A stretch of 64,000 bases of DNA from Streptomyces lucensis JCM 4490 (GCF_014650035.1 NZ_BMUE01000023.1:23940-87939); one strand, 5' to 3'. Counted from the stretch's first letter, positions 1 through 9,292 are shown. A program made the numbers and translations. The notes: generated by a model not told the origin, from the sequence alone.

Positions 1-1406
1 CCCGGCAGGTTCGGGTCGTGCACGGCCGGGTTGGCCGGGACGAAGGAGAAGTCGGTCAGCTCGTTGTTGAGCAGGAAGCCCCGGCCGGGCACGGTGATGC
101 CGCTGCCGCCGGTCTGCTCGATGGTGAGCGTGTAGGAGACGACGTTGCCCCACTTGTCGGCCACGGTCAGGTGGGTGGTGTTCTCGCCCTCGTACGTCGT
201 CGGAGCCGCCGCCGCGCCCTTGCCGCAGGCGGCGGGGTGCCGCGGGTCGCCGGGCGCGACCGGGCTGGTGAGCACCGTGTCGTCCTTGATCAGGCAGGCG
301 CGCGAGTCGGCGAACCGCTGCGACAGCAGCTGCTTCGTCGGCACGTCCTCGAAGGCGGGGTCGCCGACCCAGCGCCCGCGGTCGGCGAACGCGATCCGGC
401 TCGCCTCGATGAAGTGGTGCAGGTACTGCGCCTCGCTCGCCTTGGAGAGGTCGGTCCCCTCCAGGATGTTGAGGGCCTCGCCGACCGTCGTGCCGCCTGA
501 GGAGGAGGGGGCGATGGAGTACACGTTCAGGCCGCGGTAGGAGGCCCTGGTGGGCGCCTGGAGCTTGGCGCGGTAGACCGCGAGGTCCTTCTCGGCCAGC
601 TTGCCGGGGCGGGCGTTCCAGCCGGAGGCGGGGTCCACGGGCGGGTGCTCGACCGTCTTGACGATGTCGTCGCCGATGTCGCCGCGGTAGACGGCGCCGA
701 TGCCCTTGCTGCCCAGCTCCTCGTAGGTGCGTGCGAGTTCGGGGTTCCTGAACGTCGAGCCGACGACCGGGAGCCGCCCGCCCGGCAGGAACAGCTTCGC
801 GGTGTCCGGGAAGTAGCGGAACCGGGTCTCGTTGGAGGCGGTCTGCGAGCGGAAGGTGTCGTCCACGGTGAAGCCGTCGCGGGCGATCCGCTCGGCGGGC
901 CGGAGGACCGCGCCGAGTTTCCTGCTGCCCCACTCCTCCAGTGCCTTCTGCCAGGTGGCGGGTGTGCCCGGGGTGCCGACGCCCAGTCCGCTGCTGACGG
1001 CGTCGGCGAAGGCGAGCGGCTTGCCGTTCTCCGTGAACAGGTCGGCGTCGGCGGACAGCGGCGCGGTCTCGCGGCCGTCGATGGTGTGCACCGTACGGGA
1101 CCGGGCGTCGTAGTACACGAAGTAGCCGCCACCGCCGATGCCGGCGGAGTAGGGCTCGGTGACGCCGAGCGCGGCGGCCGTGGCGACGGCCGCGTCGACC
1201 GCGTTGCCGCCGTGGCGGAGCACCTCGATGCCGGCGGCGGAGGCGTCCGCGTCGACACTGGCCACGGCGCCGCCGTAGCCGACGGCCACGGGAACCTTGG
1301 GGCCGGCCCCGCCCGTTGTCGCGGCGGGTGGCGCCGCCGCCCCCACCGACACCACGGCGGCCGACACCGCCAGCACCGCCAGTCTCCGCGTACCTGGACG
1401 ACCCAT
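1..1406 (-). CDS. ggt: Gamma-glutamyltransferase, 3' end cut by window edge
   Basis: The reading frame starts at an ATG (1406-1404) preceded by a GGGAGG ribosome site and is open to base 1, so only the C-terminus is missing. The first ~35 residues are a basic stretch plus a hydrophobic, Ala/Val-rich segment that fits a Sec signal, so the enzyme is probably secreted. The mature part follows the gamma-glutamyltransferase fold: the early DAAVATAAALGV region, the GIGGGG glycine loop, and near residue 409 the TTH tripeptide followed by LTVADKWGN, where the first or second Thr of TTH is the autoprocessing nucleophile of the family. It would cleave gamma-glutamyl bonds such as glutathione outside the cell. 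It is transcribed alone, divergently from the next gene. Confidence 0.93.
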   Translation of the reverse strand, partial: MGRPGTRRLAVLAVSAAVVSVGAAAPPAATTGGAGPKVPVAVGYGGAVASVDADASAAGIEVLRHGGNAVDAAVATAAALGVTEPYSAGIGGGGYFVYYDARSRTVHTIDGRETAPLSADADLFTENGKPLAFADAVSSGLGVGTPGTPATWQKALEEWGSRKLGAVLRPAERIARDGFTVDDTFRSQTASNETRFRYFPDTAKLFLPGGRLPVVGSTFRNPELARTYEELGSKGIGAVYRGDIGDDIVKTVEHPPVDPASGWNARPGKLAEKDLAVYRAKLQAPTRASYRGLNVYSIAPSSSGGTTVGEALNILEGTDLSKASEAQYLHHFIEASRIAFADRGRWVGDPAFEDVPTKQLLSQRFADSRACLIKDDTVLTSPVAPGDPRHPAACGKGAAAAPTTYEGENTTHLTVADKWGNVVSYTLTIEQTGGSGITVPGRGFLLNNELTDFSFVPANPAVHDPNLP

Positions 1407-1548
1407 CCGAACCTCCCGCCGGGACAGTCCGCGCAGCGTAACCAGATTGCCGTAGTACCGACAGTACGCCTCGGCCGTCCGCCACACGACCGTCACACAT
1501 CGAACTGGGGTGCCAGGCCGCCGTCCGGGCCCGCTAGCATGCGCGGCC

Positions 1549-2286
1549 ATGAACGACGACGTGCGCAACATCGTCCTGGGCGTCATAGCGGCAGGCGTCT
1601 CGGCCGCGCTGGGCTGGGTCGCCCGCACCTACCTGTGGCGGCGCAAACTGCGGCGCCAGCAGCGGTTCTTCGGGCTGCCGGACCATGCGGAGTCGCTGCT
1701 GGTGGTCAACCGCAACGCGGGCGGGCCGGAGCTGTCGGTGATGCGGCACGACGTGTTCGCCCTGCTGGAGCTCTCGGCGCTCATCAAGGACTGCAACGCG
1801 CACGCGCGGGTCGTGGCGCACGACGCGGCCCAGCAGGGGATCGGCGAGCGCACGGAGTTCTGCCTGGGGGGTCCCGTCTCCAACCGCCGGATGGCCGCGC
1901 ACCTGACCTCCCTGCTGCCGGGCGTGCACGTCGACGTCGAGGCGGAGACGGGTCCGCAGGCCGGGGCCTTCCGGATCGGCGGGGAGGACTACCGCGTGGA
2001 CGGCGGCCGCAGCGAGTACGCGCTGCTGGCCCGGCTGACCACGGGCGGCCGGGCCGACAGCCGCCCGGTGTTCCTGTTCTGCGGCCAGCGCGCGATCACC
2101 AACCAGGCCGCCACCCGCTACCTCGCGCGCAACCACGAGCGGCTCGCCCGCAAGCACGGCGACGGCTCCTTCGTCCTGCTGCTGAAGGTGGTCAACTCCG
2201 AGGCGTACGGCCCCGACGTGGTCGAGCTGGTGGCGGACGTGACCCGGGCGGCGCGCACCCCCCTGCCGGAGACCGCCGCCGCTTAG
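1549..2286 (+). CDS. Membrane-anchored conserved hypothetical protein
   Basis: A 245-aa protein with an N-terminal hydrophobic segment (about residues 7-27) followed by a basic RRKLRRQQR cluster, giving a single-helix anchor with the rest predicted cytoplasmic by the positive-inside rule. I chose the ATG at 1549 over an in-frame GTG 39 bases upstream because the hydrophobic segment then sits at the start. The soluble part has no motif I recognise; it ends with an Ala-rich tail. It looks like a conserved Streptomyces protein of unknown function. It stands alone between ggt (divergent) and the hydrolase downstream. Confidence 0.75.
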   Translation: MNDDVRNIVLGVIAAGVSAALGWVARTYLWRRKLRRQQRFFGLPDHAESLLVVNRNAGGPELSVMRHDVFALLELSALIKDCNAHARVVAHDAAQQGIGERTEFCLGGPVSNRRMAAHLTSLLPGVHVDVEAETGPQAGAFRIGGEDYRVDGGRSEYALLARLTTGGRADSRPVFLFCGQRAITNQAATRYLARNHERLARKHGDGSFVLLLKVVNSEAYGPDVVELVADVTRAARTPLPETAAA

Positions 2287-2329
2287 CCTTCAACAGTCCC
2301 TGTTCTCAACAACCTTTACCCGCACGTAA

Positions 2330-2369
2330 CTTACCGACGGGTTACTTGCGGTAAGGGCTCAGGGTTACT
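2330..2369. promoter_or_regulatory. Repeat cluster in leader of the hydrolase gene
   Basis: An inverted repeat CTTACCG (2330-2336) / CGGTAAG (2349-2355) overlaps the first of two direct copies of GGGTTACT (2339-2346 and 2362-2369, 23 bp apart, about two helical turns). The cluster lies 40-80 bp before the ATG of the secreted hydrolase, where an operator would be expected. No regulator is identified; this is a pattern only. Confidence 0.35.
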
Positions 2370-2408
2370 GTCGGGTCACTTTGCACGCACATGTGAAGGA
2401 GTGACCCC

Positions 2409-3974
2409 ATGGGACATGGTCGCAGCACCCTGCGCACCCCGGCCGCCGCGGCCCTCTCGGCGGCCCTCGTCGCCGGCACCGTGGCCGGCCTCGCGCCGGC
2501 CGCACAGGCCGCACCGTCGATCCGCTTCGTGGACATCACGGGCGACGGCGGCACCGTACTGAAGGCGAACGTCCTCACCCCCGCGGGCGCCGACGGCTCG
2601 CACGACTACCCGCTCATCGTGCTGCCCACGAGCTGGGCCCTGCCTCAGGCCGAGTACCTCGCGCAGGCCCGGAAGCTCGCCGACCGCGGCTATGTGGTGC
2701 TCACCTACAACGTGCGCGGCTTCTGGCAGTCCGGGGGCCGGATAGAAGTGGCCGGTCCGCCCGACACAGCGGACGCCTCCAAGGTCATCGACTGGGCCCT
2801 CGAGCACACCCCCGCCGACCCGCGGCACATCGGCATGGCAGGCGTGTCGTACGGCGCCGGGATCAGCCTGCTCGCCGCGGCCCACGACAAGCGCATCAAG
2901 GCCGTGGCCGCGCTCAGCGGATGGGCCGACCTGATCGACTCGATCTACTCGGGCCGCACCCAGCACCTCCAGGCGGCAGCCGTACTGGACGGCGCGGCGA
3001 CCCTCACCGGCCGCGAGAGCGACGAGCTGCGCGCCATCTTCGACAACCTCTACTCCTCGAACCTCAGCAAGGAACAGGAGATGATCGACTGGGGGAAGAA
3101 ACGCTCCGTCGCCACCTATCTCGACCAGCTCAACAGCAACGGCGCCGCCGTGATGCTGGCCAACGCCTGGGGCGACACCGTCTTCCCGGCGAACCAGTAC
3201 GCCGGCTTCTACGAGAAGCTGACCGGCCCCAAGCGGCTCCAGCTGCGCCCCGGCGACCACGCCACCGCCGAGCTGACCGGCCTGTTCGGGCTGCCCAACG
3301 ACGTGTGGACGGACACCGAGCGCTGGTTCGACCACTACCTGAAGGGCGCCGACAACGGCGTCGACAAGGAGCAGCCGGTCCGGCTGAAGTCCCGTAGCGC
3401 GGAGGGGTACGAGGGCTATCCGGACTGGAAGTCGGTCGCCGCGACCCGGCGGAAGGTCGCGCTCGCGGGCTCCACCACCATCCACGCGAACGTCGACTCC
3501 GGCGCGGACGGCGGCATCGTCTTCCTGTCCAGCATCCTGGACCAGGTCGCCCAGCTGCCGCCGATCGCCTCGATGCCGCTGCTGCCGCGCCGCTGGGCGG
3601 CGGTGTGGCAGTCGGAGCGGTACGGCACGGCCCAGCACGTGCGCGGCACGGCGAGCCTGCACACCACGCTGACCCCGACCGACGAGAGCGGCACCCTGGT
3701 CGCCTACCTGTACGACGTGGGCCCGCTCGGAATCGGCAGACTGGTCACCCACGCGCCCTACAGCTGGCACGGACGGACGCCGGGCGAGCCGTTCGGCGTC
3801 GACCTGGACCTGTTCTCCACGGCCTACGACGTTCCCGCCGGCCACCGCCTGGCGCTCGTGGTCGACACCGTCGACCCGCTGTACGCCGAGCACAACCCGT
3901 CCGGCGCGCAGCTGACCTTCTCCTCGCCCTCGGACGACCCGTCGTACGTGTCCGTCCCGTTGCGCGAGCAGTGA
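2409..3974 (+). CDS. Secreted CocE/S15-family alpha/beta hydrolase (X-Pro dipeptidyl-peptidase-like)
   Basis: A 521-aa protein starting at an ATG with GAAGGAG ribosome site at the right distance. Residues 1-35 are a typical signal peptide ending in AQA-AP. The hydrolase domain carries the nucleophile elbow GVSYGAG (Ser147), a downstream acid in NAWGDTVFP (about residue 252) and histidine in PGDHAT (about 281). The C-terminal ~200 residues form a jelly-roll-like region as in Xaa-Pro dipeptidyl-peptidases and cocaine-esterase-type acyl hydrolases. Substrate cannot be read from sequence; an exported peptidase or esterase is the safest statement. It converges on the gluD end with only ~48 bp between stops. 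Confidence 0.85.
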   Translation: MGHGRSTLRTPAAAALSAALVAGTVAGLAPAAQAAPSIRFVDITGDGGTVLKANVLTPAGADGSHDYPLIVLPTSWALPQAEYLAQARKLADRGYVVLTYNVRGFWQSGGRIEVAGPPDTADASKVIDWALEHTPADPRHIGMAGVSYGAGISLLAAAHDKRIKAVAALSGWADLIDSIYSGRTQHLQAAAVLDGAATLTGRESDELRAIFDNLYSSNLSKEQEMIDWGKKRSVATYLDQLNSNGAAVMLANAWGDTVFPANQYAGFYEKLTGPKRLQLRPGDHATAELTGLFGLPNDVWTDTERWFDHYLKGADNGVDKEQPVRLKSRSAEGYEGYPDWKSVAATRRKVALAGSTTIHANVDSGADGGIVFLSSILDQVAQLPPIASMPLLPRRWAAVWQSERYGTAQHVRGTASLHTTLTPTDESGTLVAYLYDVGPLGIGRLVTHAPYSWHGRTPGEPFGVDLDLFSTAYDVPAGHRLALVVDTVDPLYAEHNPSGAQLTFSSPSDDPSYVSVPLREQ

Positions 3975-4022
3975 TCTCCGGCTGCCGCCGGACGAGCATG
4001 GCCCGTGTCAACTGCCGTCCCC

Positions 4023-4901
4023 CTACGGTCGCGGGGCCGTGGGGGGCTCCCCACCCGGCAGCAGTGTCCCGTACTCGGCCGTGGTGACTGCCACGGCCTC
4101 GGTCTTGGGACTGCGCTGCTCCCGGCGGGACACCCAGCGGGCGAACCACGAGAGCAGCATGCACATCCCGATGTAGATCGGCGAGATCACCATCACCACG
4201 GGGATGAACGGCAAATCGTAGTCGAGGTTCGACGCGATGAGTTTCCCGGCGTGGAGGAACTCCTCGTAGGTGATGAGGTAGCCGAGGCTGGTGTCCTTCA
4301 GCGCGACCACCAGCTGACTGATGATGGTGGGCAGCATGGCGCGTACGGCCTGCGGGACGAGGACGTACGCCATCACCTGCGTCTTGCGCATGCCCAGCGC
4401 GAACGCGGCCTCCCGCTGGCCGCGTTCGACGGCGTCGACGCCGGTGCGGAAGACCTCGGCGAGCACCGAGCCGTTGTAGAGGGTGAGTCCGGCGACCAGC
4501 GCGGTCAGCGGCTGCGCCTTCAGCGCCACGAAGATGAAGAAGATCATCACCAGTACGGGCATGGCGCGGAAGAACTCCACGACGAGCGTGGCCGCCCAGC
4601 GCACCGGCCGGTGGTCCGACAGCCGCCCGGCGGCCAGCAGCCCGCCGAGGGCCAGGGAGAGGACGGCGGCGAGCGCGAACGCCCTGAGGGTGTTGCCGAG
4701 CCCGCGCAGCAGCAGTCGCTGGATGCCCTTGTACTCGAAGGGCATCCACTTGGTGTACGCGAACTGCCCGGTATCGAACAGGAGGTAGCAGATCCAGGCG
4801 AGAAGGGCGAGGATGACGACGGTGGACAGCACTGCGTAGACGGCGTGCCGCCTGCGGGTGCGCGGGCCGGGGAGGTCGTAGAGCGCGGTGGCCTCGGTCA
4901 T
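4023..4901 (-). CDS. gluD: Glutamate-type amino-acid ABC transporter permease (second permease)
   Basis: A 292-aa integral membrane permease, last gene of a four-gene importer. It starts at the ATG at 4901, which overlaps the stop of the preceding permease gene (ATGA), indicating translational coupling. Several hydrophobic helices are visible and the polar-amino-acid permease coupling loop is recognisable around EAAFALGMRKTQ with following VLVPQAVRAMLP. The C-terminus extends into a short proline-rich tail. By order and sequence it corresponds to GluD of the corynebacterial/streptomycete glutamate uptake system. Confidence 0.9.
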   Translation of the reverse strand: MTEATALYDLPGPRTRRRHAVYAVLSTVVILALLAWICYLLFDTGQFAYTKWMPFEYKGIQRLLLRGLGNTLRAFALAAVLSLALGGLLAAGRLSDHRPVRWAATLVVEFFRAMPVLVMIFFIFVALKAQPLTALVAGLTLYNGSVLAEVFRTGVDAVERGQREAAFALGMRKTQVMAYVLVPQAVRAMLPTIISQLVVALKDTSLGYLITYEEFLHAGKLIASNLDYDLPFIPVVMVISPIYIGMCMLLSWFARWVSRREQRSPKTEAVAVTTAEYGTLLPGGEPPTAPRP

Positions 4902-5542
4902 CGGGCGACCCCGTACCTGCGCTCCAGCACGTTGAACAGGGCGCTGATGGCGAGCGTGATGATCAGGTAGCCCACGGCGATCCAGACGAAGGTCCAGACG
5001 ATGTTGTAGCCCAGCTCGTTGATGGTCTTGTAGGTGCCGAGCAGTTCGGTGACGCTGAAGGCGCCGGCGATCGCGGAGTTCTTGGCGAGCGCGATGAGCG
5101 TGGAGCCGACGGGCGGGATCACGGACCGGAACGCCTGCGGCAGCACGACCAGGTGCAGTGTCTGCCCGAAGTTCATGCCGAGGCTGCGGGCCGCCTCGCC
5201 CTGTCCCCTGGGCACGGTGTTGATGCCGGAGCGCAGCGCCTCGCAGATGAACGCCGAGGTGTAGCAGCCGAGGGCGAGGACCGCGAACACCTGGAAGGGC
5301 AGCACGAGCCCGAACCGGGGCAGGCCGAGCAGCACCGCGAAGAACAGCAGGGTGAGCGGGGTGTTGCGCAGCACGGTGACCCACACCGTCCCGAACACCC
5401 GCAGGGAGCCGACCGGGGCGACCCGGAAGGACGCCATCAGGAAGCCGAGGGCGAGCGCCAGCAGGGAGGAGTAGAAGGTGAGTTGGAGGGTGCCGAGGAA
5501 GCCCTCGACGTAGGTGGAGAAGTTGTCCTTCAGTACGTACAT
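4898..5542 (-). CDS. gluC: Glutamate-type amino-acid ABC transporter permease (first permease)
   Basis: A 214-aa permease with about five hydrophobic helices and the EAA coupling motif QGEAARSLGMNFGQT near the middle, which contacts the ATPase. It starts at ATG 5542, 11 bp after the stop of the binding-protein gene, with a GAGG ribosome site, and its stop overlaps gluD by four bases. It pairs with the next gene to form the heterodimeric membrane channel of the importer. Confidence 0.9.
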   Translation of the reverse strand: MYVLKDNFSTYVEGFLGTLQLTFYSSLLALALGFLMASFRVAPVGSLRVFGTVWVTVLRNTPLTLLFFAVLLGLPRFGLVLPFQVFAVLALGCYTSAFICEALRSGINTVPRGQGEAARSLGMNFGQTLHLVVLPQAFRSVIPPVGSTLIALAKNSAIAGAFSVTELLGTYKTINELGYNIVWTFVWIAVGYLIITLAISALFNVLERRYGVAR

Positions 5543-5553
5543 GCCGTCCTCGC

Positions 5554-6501
5554 TCAGCTCGCCGGGTAGCGGTCGATGGCGGGCGGGTGGGGTGCGGGCA
5601 CGCCGGACAGGCCGAGCGTGGCGTCGTAGGCCTTCTTCCAGTCGCCGTTGGCCTCGCGGGCCCGCAGGGCGTCGTCGAGGGCGAAGCGCAGGGCGTTGTC
5701 GCCGTGCGGGACGCCGATGCCGTACGGCTCCTTGGAGAAGGGCCTGCCGACGACCTTGAGTTCGCCGGGGGCCTTGGCCGCGTAGCCGATGAGGATGGCG
5801 TCGTCGGTGGTGACGGCGTCGACCTGGTAGGTGAGTAGGTTGTCGACGCAGATGGAGTAGGTGTCGTAGGCGACCAGGACGGCCTTCGGGTAGTCGGCCT
5901 TGATGCGCTGGTACGGCGTCGAGCCGGTTGCCGAGCAGACGCGCTTGCCGGCGAGGTCGCGGGGGCCGTGGATGTCCTTCTCGTCCTTGCGGACCAGCAG
6001 GGACTGGCCGGCCAGGTAGTAGGGGCCGGCGAAGCCGACGAGCTTCTTGCGGCCCGGGTTGATGGTGTAGGTGCCGACGTAGTAGTCGACCTGGCCGTTC
6101 TGCAGGGCGGTCTCGCGGTTGGCGGAGGCGATGGTGCGGAAGCGGACGCTCTCGGGCGGGAAGCCCAGGGAGGCGGACAGCATCTTGGCGATCTCGATGT
6201 CGAAGCCGGAGTAGGTGCCGGTCGCGGGGTCCTTCTCGCCGAGATAGGGCTGGTCCTCCTTGGCGCCGACGACGAGGTGGCCGCGCTTCCTCGCACGGGT
6301 CCAGGTCCTCGAGTCGGGCAGGCTGAAGCCCTGGGCCACCTGGTAGTCCGGGAGCTTGTCGGCCGCGGGGCCCTTGCGGGGCGGGCTGCCCTCCTTGCCG
6401 CAGGCCGCGGCCAGCAGCGCGAGCAGTCCGGCCAGGGCGCACAGGGCGCGGGGCGCACGGGGGGCACCGACGGCGCGGGGCGCACGGGTGGTACGGGACA
6501 T
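5554..6501 (-). CDS. gluB: Glutamate-type substrate-binding lipoprotein
   Basis: A 315-aa extracytoplasmic solute-binding protein. The N-terminus is a lipoprotein signal: a basic, Ala/Pro-rich start, a hydrophobic LAGLLALL core and the lipobox LAAAC with the lipidated Cys at residue 34. The rest is a class-3 solute-binding protein: GFDIEIAKML after the first lobe strand and DAILIGYAAK in the hinge region. The substrate is inferred to be glutamate or a related acidic amino acid from the gene order A-B-C-D, not from binding residues. Confidence 0.9.
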   Translation of the reverse strand: MSRTTRAPRAVGAPRAPRALCALAGLLALLAAACGKEGSPPRKGPAADKLPDYQVAQGFSLPDSRTWTRARKRGHLVVGAKEDQPYLGEKDPATGTYSGFDIEIAKMLSASLGFPPESVRFRTIASANRETALQNGQVDYYVGTYTINPGRKKLVGFAGPYYLAGQSLLVRKDEKDIHGPRDLAGKRVCSATGSTPYQRIKADYPKAVLVAYDTYSICVDNLLTYQVDAVTTDDAILIGYAAKAPGELKVVGRPFSKEPYGIGVPHGDNALRFALDDALRAREANGDWKKAYDATLGLSGVPAPHPPAIDRYPAS

Positions 6502-6517
6502 GGGCGCACTCCCCCGG

Positions 6518-7261
6518 TCAGTGCTTGAGGATCTTGGAGAGGAAGTCCTTGGCGCGGTCGCTGCCCGGGTTGGTGAAGAACCCCTCCGGGTCGCGGTCCT
6601 CGACGATGCGGCCGTCGGCCATGAAGACGACCCGGTTGGCGGAGGCCCGGGCGAAGCCCATCTCATGGGTGACGACGACCATGGTCATCCCCTCCCGGGC
6701 GAGCCCGCGCATGACCTCGAGCACCTCGTTGATCATCTCCGGGTCGAGGGCGGAGGTGGGCTCGTCGAAGAGCATCGCCTTTGGCTCCATGGCGAGGGCG
6801 CGGGCGATGGCGACGCGCTGCTGCTGGCCGCCGGAGAGCTGCGCCGGGTACTTGCCGGCGTGCGCCAGCAGGCCCACCCGGTCCAGCAGTTCCCGGGAGC
6901 GGCGGTCGGCGTCGTCCTTGCCGCGCCCGCGGACCTTGACCTGGGCGAGGGAGACGTTCTGCAGGACCGTCTTGTGCGCGAAGAGGTTGAAGGACTGGAA
7001 GACCATGCCGACCTCGGCGCGGAGCCGGGCGAGAGCCCTGCCCTCCTGGGGCAGCGGCCGGCCGTCGAGCGTGATGGTGCCGGACTCCACGGTCTCCAGC
7101 CGGTTGATCGTCCTGCACAGCGTCGACTTGCCCGACCCGGACGGGCCGATGACCACGACCACCTCTCCCCTGCCGACGGTGAGGTCGATGTCCCTGAGGA
7201 CATGCAGCTCCCCGTAGTACTTGTTGACGCCCCGCAGTTCGATCAACGGATCGACGGCCAT
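6518..7261 (-). CDS. gluA: Glutamate-type ABC transporter ATP-binding protein
   Basis: A 247-aa ABC ATPase with all motifs intact: Walker A GPSGSGKST (39-47), Q-loop near VFQSFNLF (88-95), signature LSGGQQQR (142-149), Walker B AMLFDE (162-167) and the switch histidine in VVVTHEM. The family is that of polar amino-acid importers (GlnQ/GluA type). It is first in the operon gluA-gluB-gluC-gluD; the 135-bp gap upstream should hold the operon promoter. Confidence 0.92.
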   Translation of the reverse strand: MAVDPLIELRGVNKYYGELHVLRDIDLTVGRGEVVVVIGPSGSGKSTLCRTINRLETVESGTITLDGRPLPQEGRALARLRAEVGMVFQSFNLFAHKTVLQNVSLAQVKVRGRGKDDADRRSRELLDRVGLLAHAGKYPAQLSGGQQQRVAIARALAMEPKAMLFDEPTSALDPEMINEVLEVMRGLAREGMTMVVVTHEMGFARASANRVVFMADGRIVEDRDPEGFFTNPGSDRAKDFLSKILKH

Positions 7262-7396
7262 TCGCAGCCCTACCCACTCTCAGCTGTGTCGTGGTTGCCG
7301 CAAACTATCCAGACGGACGAGGGGCCGAGGGGCGACACGCACTTTCCGCGCATTAGCCGTATTTACGCCAGCAGGATGCCGAGGCTCGTCCCGGGG

Positions 7397-7816
7397 TCAG
7401 GTCTCGGTGATCTCCGCGTACAGCTGGGAGAGCTCGGGAACACCGCTCGCCGCCCAGTCCCGCCCGGCCGGCACCACCTCGACCTCGCGGCCCGAGGGGA
7501 GCCGTACGACGGGCTCGCCGCCGGAGCGGATCCGCCAGGCCGCGCCGGGCACGGTACGGACCACGACCGTGCCCAGGTAGAGCCCGGCGTCATTGCCCAG
7601 CCAGGGCAGCGTCTCCGCGTCGTCCCGCCAGCCCGGGACCATCTGGTCCAGGGCCTCCAGGGAAGCCGGGGTGTCGTCGAGGCGGACGCCGGCCCGGGCC
7701 GCCTGCGAGCGCAGCAGCTCGCACTCGGACAGCAGCGCGGCGACCGACTCCGGGTCGGCGGGCAGCGCCGTGCGGCCGTCCTTGCCGTGCCGGTGGCCCA
7801 GGAACGGAATGTTCAT
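7397..7816 (-). CDS. Small conserved actinobacterial protein of unknown function
   Basis: A 139-aa soluble protein with no signal or membrane segment. It contains conserved-looking blocks LEALDQMVPGWRDD, WLGNDAGLYLGTVVVR and a C-terminal WAASGVPELSQLYAEI. The pattern resembles a Streptomyces-restricted family (possibly DUF6278), but I hold that label loosely. It is 15 bp downstream of the stop of exodeoxyribonuclease III (genes read leftward), so the two may be co-transcribed. Confidence 0.7.
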   Translation of the reverse strand: MNIPFLGHRHGKDGRTALPADPESVAALLSECELLRSQAARAGVRLDDTPASLEALDQMVPGWRDDAETLPWLGNDAGLYLGTVVVRTVPGAAWRIRSGGEPVVRLPSGREVEVVPAGRDWAASGVPELSQLYAEITET

Positions 7817-7831
7817 GGACCCAGGGTGGCA

Positions 7832-8611
7832 TCACACGTCGAGGTCGACCACCACGGGCGCGTGGTCGGAGGCGCCCTTGCCCTTGCGCTCCTCGCGGTC
7901 GACGTAGGCGTCCTTGACGGCCCGGGCGAACGGCTCGTTGCCGTACACCAGGTCGATGCGCATGCCGCGGTTCTTCGGGAAGCACAGCTGGCGGTAGTCC
8001 CAGTACGTGAAGGGGTGCTCGTACTTGAGGGGGCGCGGCACGACGTCGTCCAGGCCGCTCTCGCGCAGCGCGGCCAGCGCGGCGCGCTCCGCCGGGGTGA
8101 CGTGGGTGGAGCCCTCGAAGGCGGCCGCGTCGAAGACGTCGTCGTCGGTCGGCGCCACGTTGTAGTCGCCGAGCACGGCGAACGGGCGGCCGCCCTGCGC
8201 GTCGCCGTGCACGGCGGCCTTCAGTGCCTCGAACCACTGGAGCTTGTAGGCGTAGTGCGGATGGCCTACCTCTCGGCCGTTGGGCACGTACACCGACCAG
8301 ACGCGGACCGGGCCGCAGGTCGCGGCGACGGCGCGCGGCTCGGTCACGCCGTCGTAGCCGGGGTCGCCGGGCAGGCCCCTGACCACGTCGTCGATGCCGA
8401 CGCGGGAGAGCACCGCCACGCCGTTCCACCGGCCGGAGGCGTGCACCGCCGCCTCGTAGCCCAGCTCGCGCAGCTGCTCGAACGGGAACTGCTCCTCGGC
8501 GACCTTGGCCTCCTGGAGGCAGAGCACGTCGGTGCCGCTGCTCTCCAGCCAGGCCAGCAGCCTCGGGAGGCGGGCGGTGATCGAGTTCACGTTCCAGGTG
8601 GCGATGCGCAT
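7832..8611 (-). CDS. xth: Exodeoxyribonuclease III / AP endonuclease
   Basis: A 259-aa member of the ExoIII branch of the endonuclease/exonuclease/phosphatase superfamily. The diagnostic motifs are TWNVNS (Asn7), CLQEAK (metal-binding Glu34), the GDYNVAP block with Asp and Asn, and the terminal SDHAPV block with the catalytic His. It would repair abasic sites and trim 3' ends. I chose the ATG at 8611 because the family begins MRIATWNVN; an upstream in-frame start would add ten unrelated residues. Confidence 0.95.
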   Translation of the reverse strand: MRIATWNVNSITARLPRLLAWLESSGTDVLCLQEAKVAEEQFPFEQLRELGYEAAVHASGRWNGVAVLSRVGIDDVVRGLPGDPGYDGVTEPRAVAATCGPVRVWSVYVPNGREVGHPHYAYKLQWFEALKAAVHGDAQGGRPFAVLGDYNVAPTDDDVFDAAAFEGSTHVTPAERAALAALRESGLDDVVPRPLKYEHPFTYWDYRQLCFPKNRGMRIDLVYGNEPFARAVKDAYVDREERKGKGASDHAPVVVDLDV

Positions 8612-8656
8612 GTCCCCCAACCTACCCGGCGGGTGTGACAACGCCGGCGAGCGCGC

Positions 8657-9292
8657 TCAGACCCCCGCCGACGCCCCGGGGGCCAGCCGCAGGTGCTCCG
8701 CGCCGGCCAGCGCTCCGATCTGGCGGTCGTAGATCGGGCGGGCGAGGTCGGTGAGCAGGGCGTCGTGGACGTCGTAGGCGCGCTGCGGCTTGACCTCGCG
8801 GACGTAGTCGATCACCTCCGCGATCTTGTTCCAGGGGGCCATGACCGGCAGCATCAGCGTCTGCACCGGCCGGCCGGGGACGGTGAGGGCGTCGCCGGGG
8901 TGGAACACCCTGCCGTCGTCGATCAGGTAGCCGACGTTGGTGACGCGGGGGATGTCCGGGTGGATGACCGCGTGCAGCTCGCCATGGACCTGCACGTCGA
9001 AGCCGGCGGCGGTGAACGTGTCGCCGTGGCCGACGGTGTGCACGCGGCCCGGGAAGGCCGCGGCGATCCGGTCGGCGACGGACCTGAGCGTCCAGATCTC
9101 GGCCGCCGGGTCCGTCTCCAGGGCGGCCCGCAGCCGGCCCTCGTCGAAGTGGTCGGGATGCTCGTGGGTGACGAGGATCGCGTCCGCGCCGACCGCCGCG
9201 TCCTGCTCGCTGAACCCGCCGGGATCGATGACGAGCGTCCGCCCGTCCTTCTCCAGGCGGACGCAGGCGTGGGACTTCTTCGTGAGCTTCAT
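8657..9292 (-). CDS. Metallo-beta-lactamase-fold hydrolase
   Basis: A 211-aa protein with the metal-binding signature THEHPDHFD (about residues 42-50), a later His in the HAVIHPD segment and Asp in FHPGDAL, as in the UlaG/YcbL-like branch of the metallo-beta-lactamase fold. The short length matches small predicted metal-dependent hydrolases of actinobacteria. The substrate is unknown. It lies between xth and pcaL, all leftward, with short gaps. Confidence 0.85.
   Translation of the reverse strand: MKLTKKSHACVRLEKDGRTLVIDPGGFSEQDAAVGADAILVTHEHPDHFDEGRLRAALETDPAAEIWTLRSVADRIAAAFPGRVHTVGHGDTFTAAGFDVQVHGELHAVIHPDIPRVTNVGYLIDDGRVFHPGDALTVPGRPVQTLMLPVMAPWNKIAEVIDYVREVKPQRAYDVHDALLTDLARPIYDRQIGALAGAEHLRLAPGASAGV

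Noticed and set aside
4023..6509. A single 828-codon minus-strand frame across the transporter operon
   Set aside because: It fuses out-of-frame readings of gluB and gluC with gluD; the true genes are defined by overlaps, ribosome sites and motifs.
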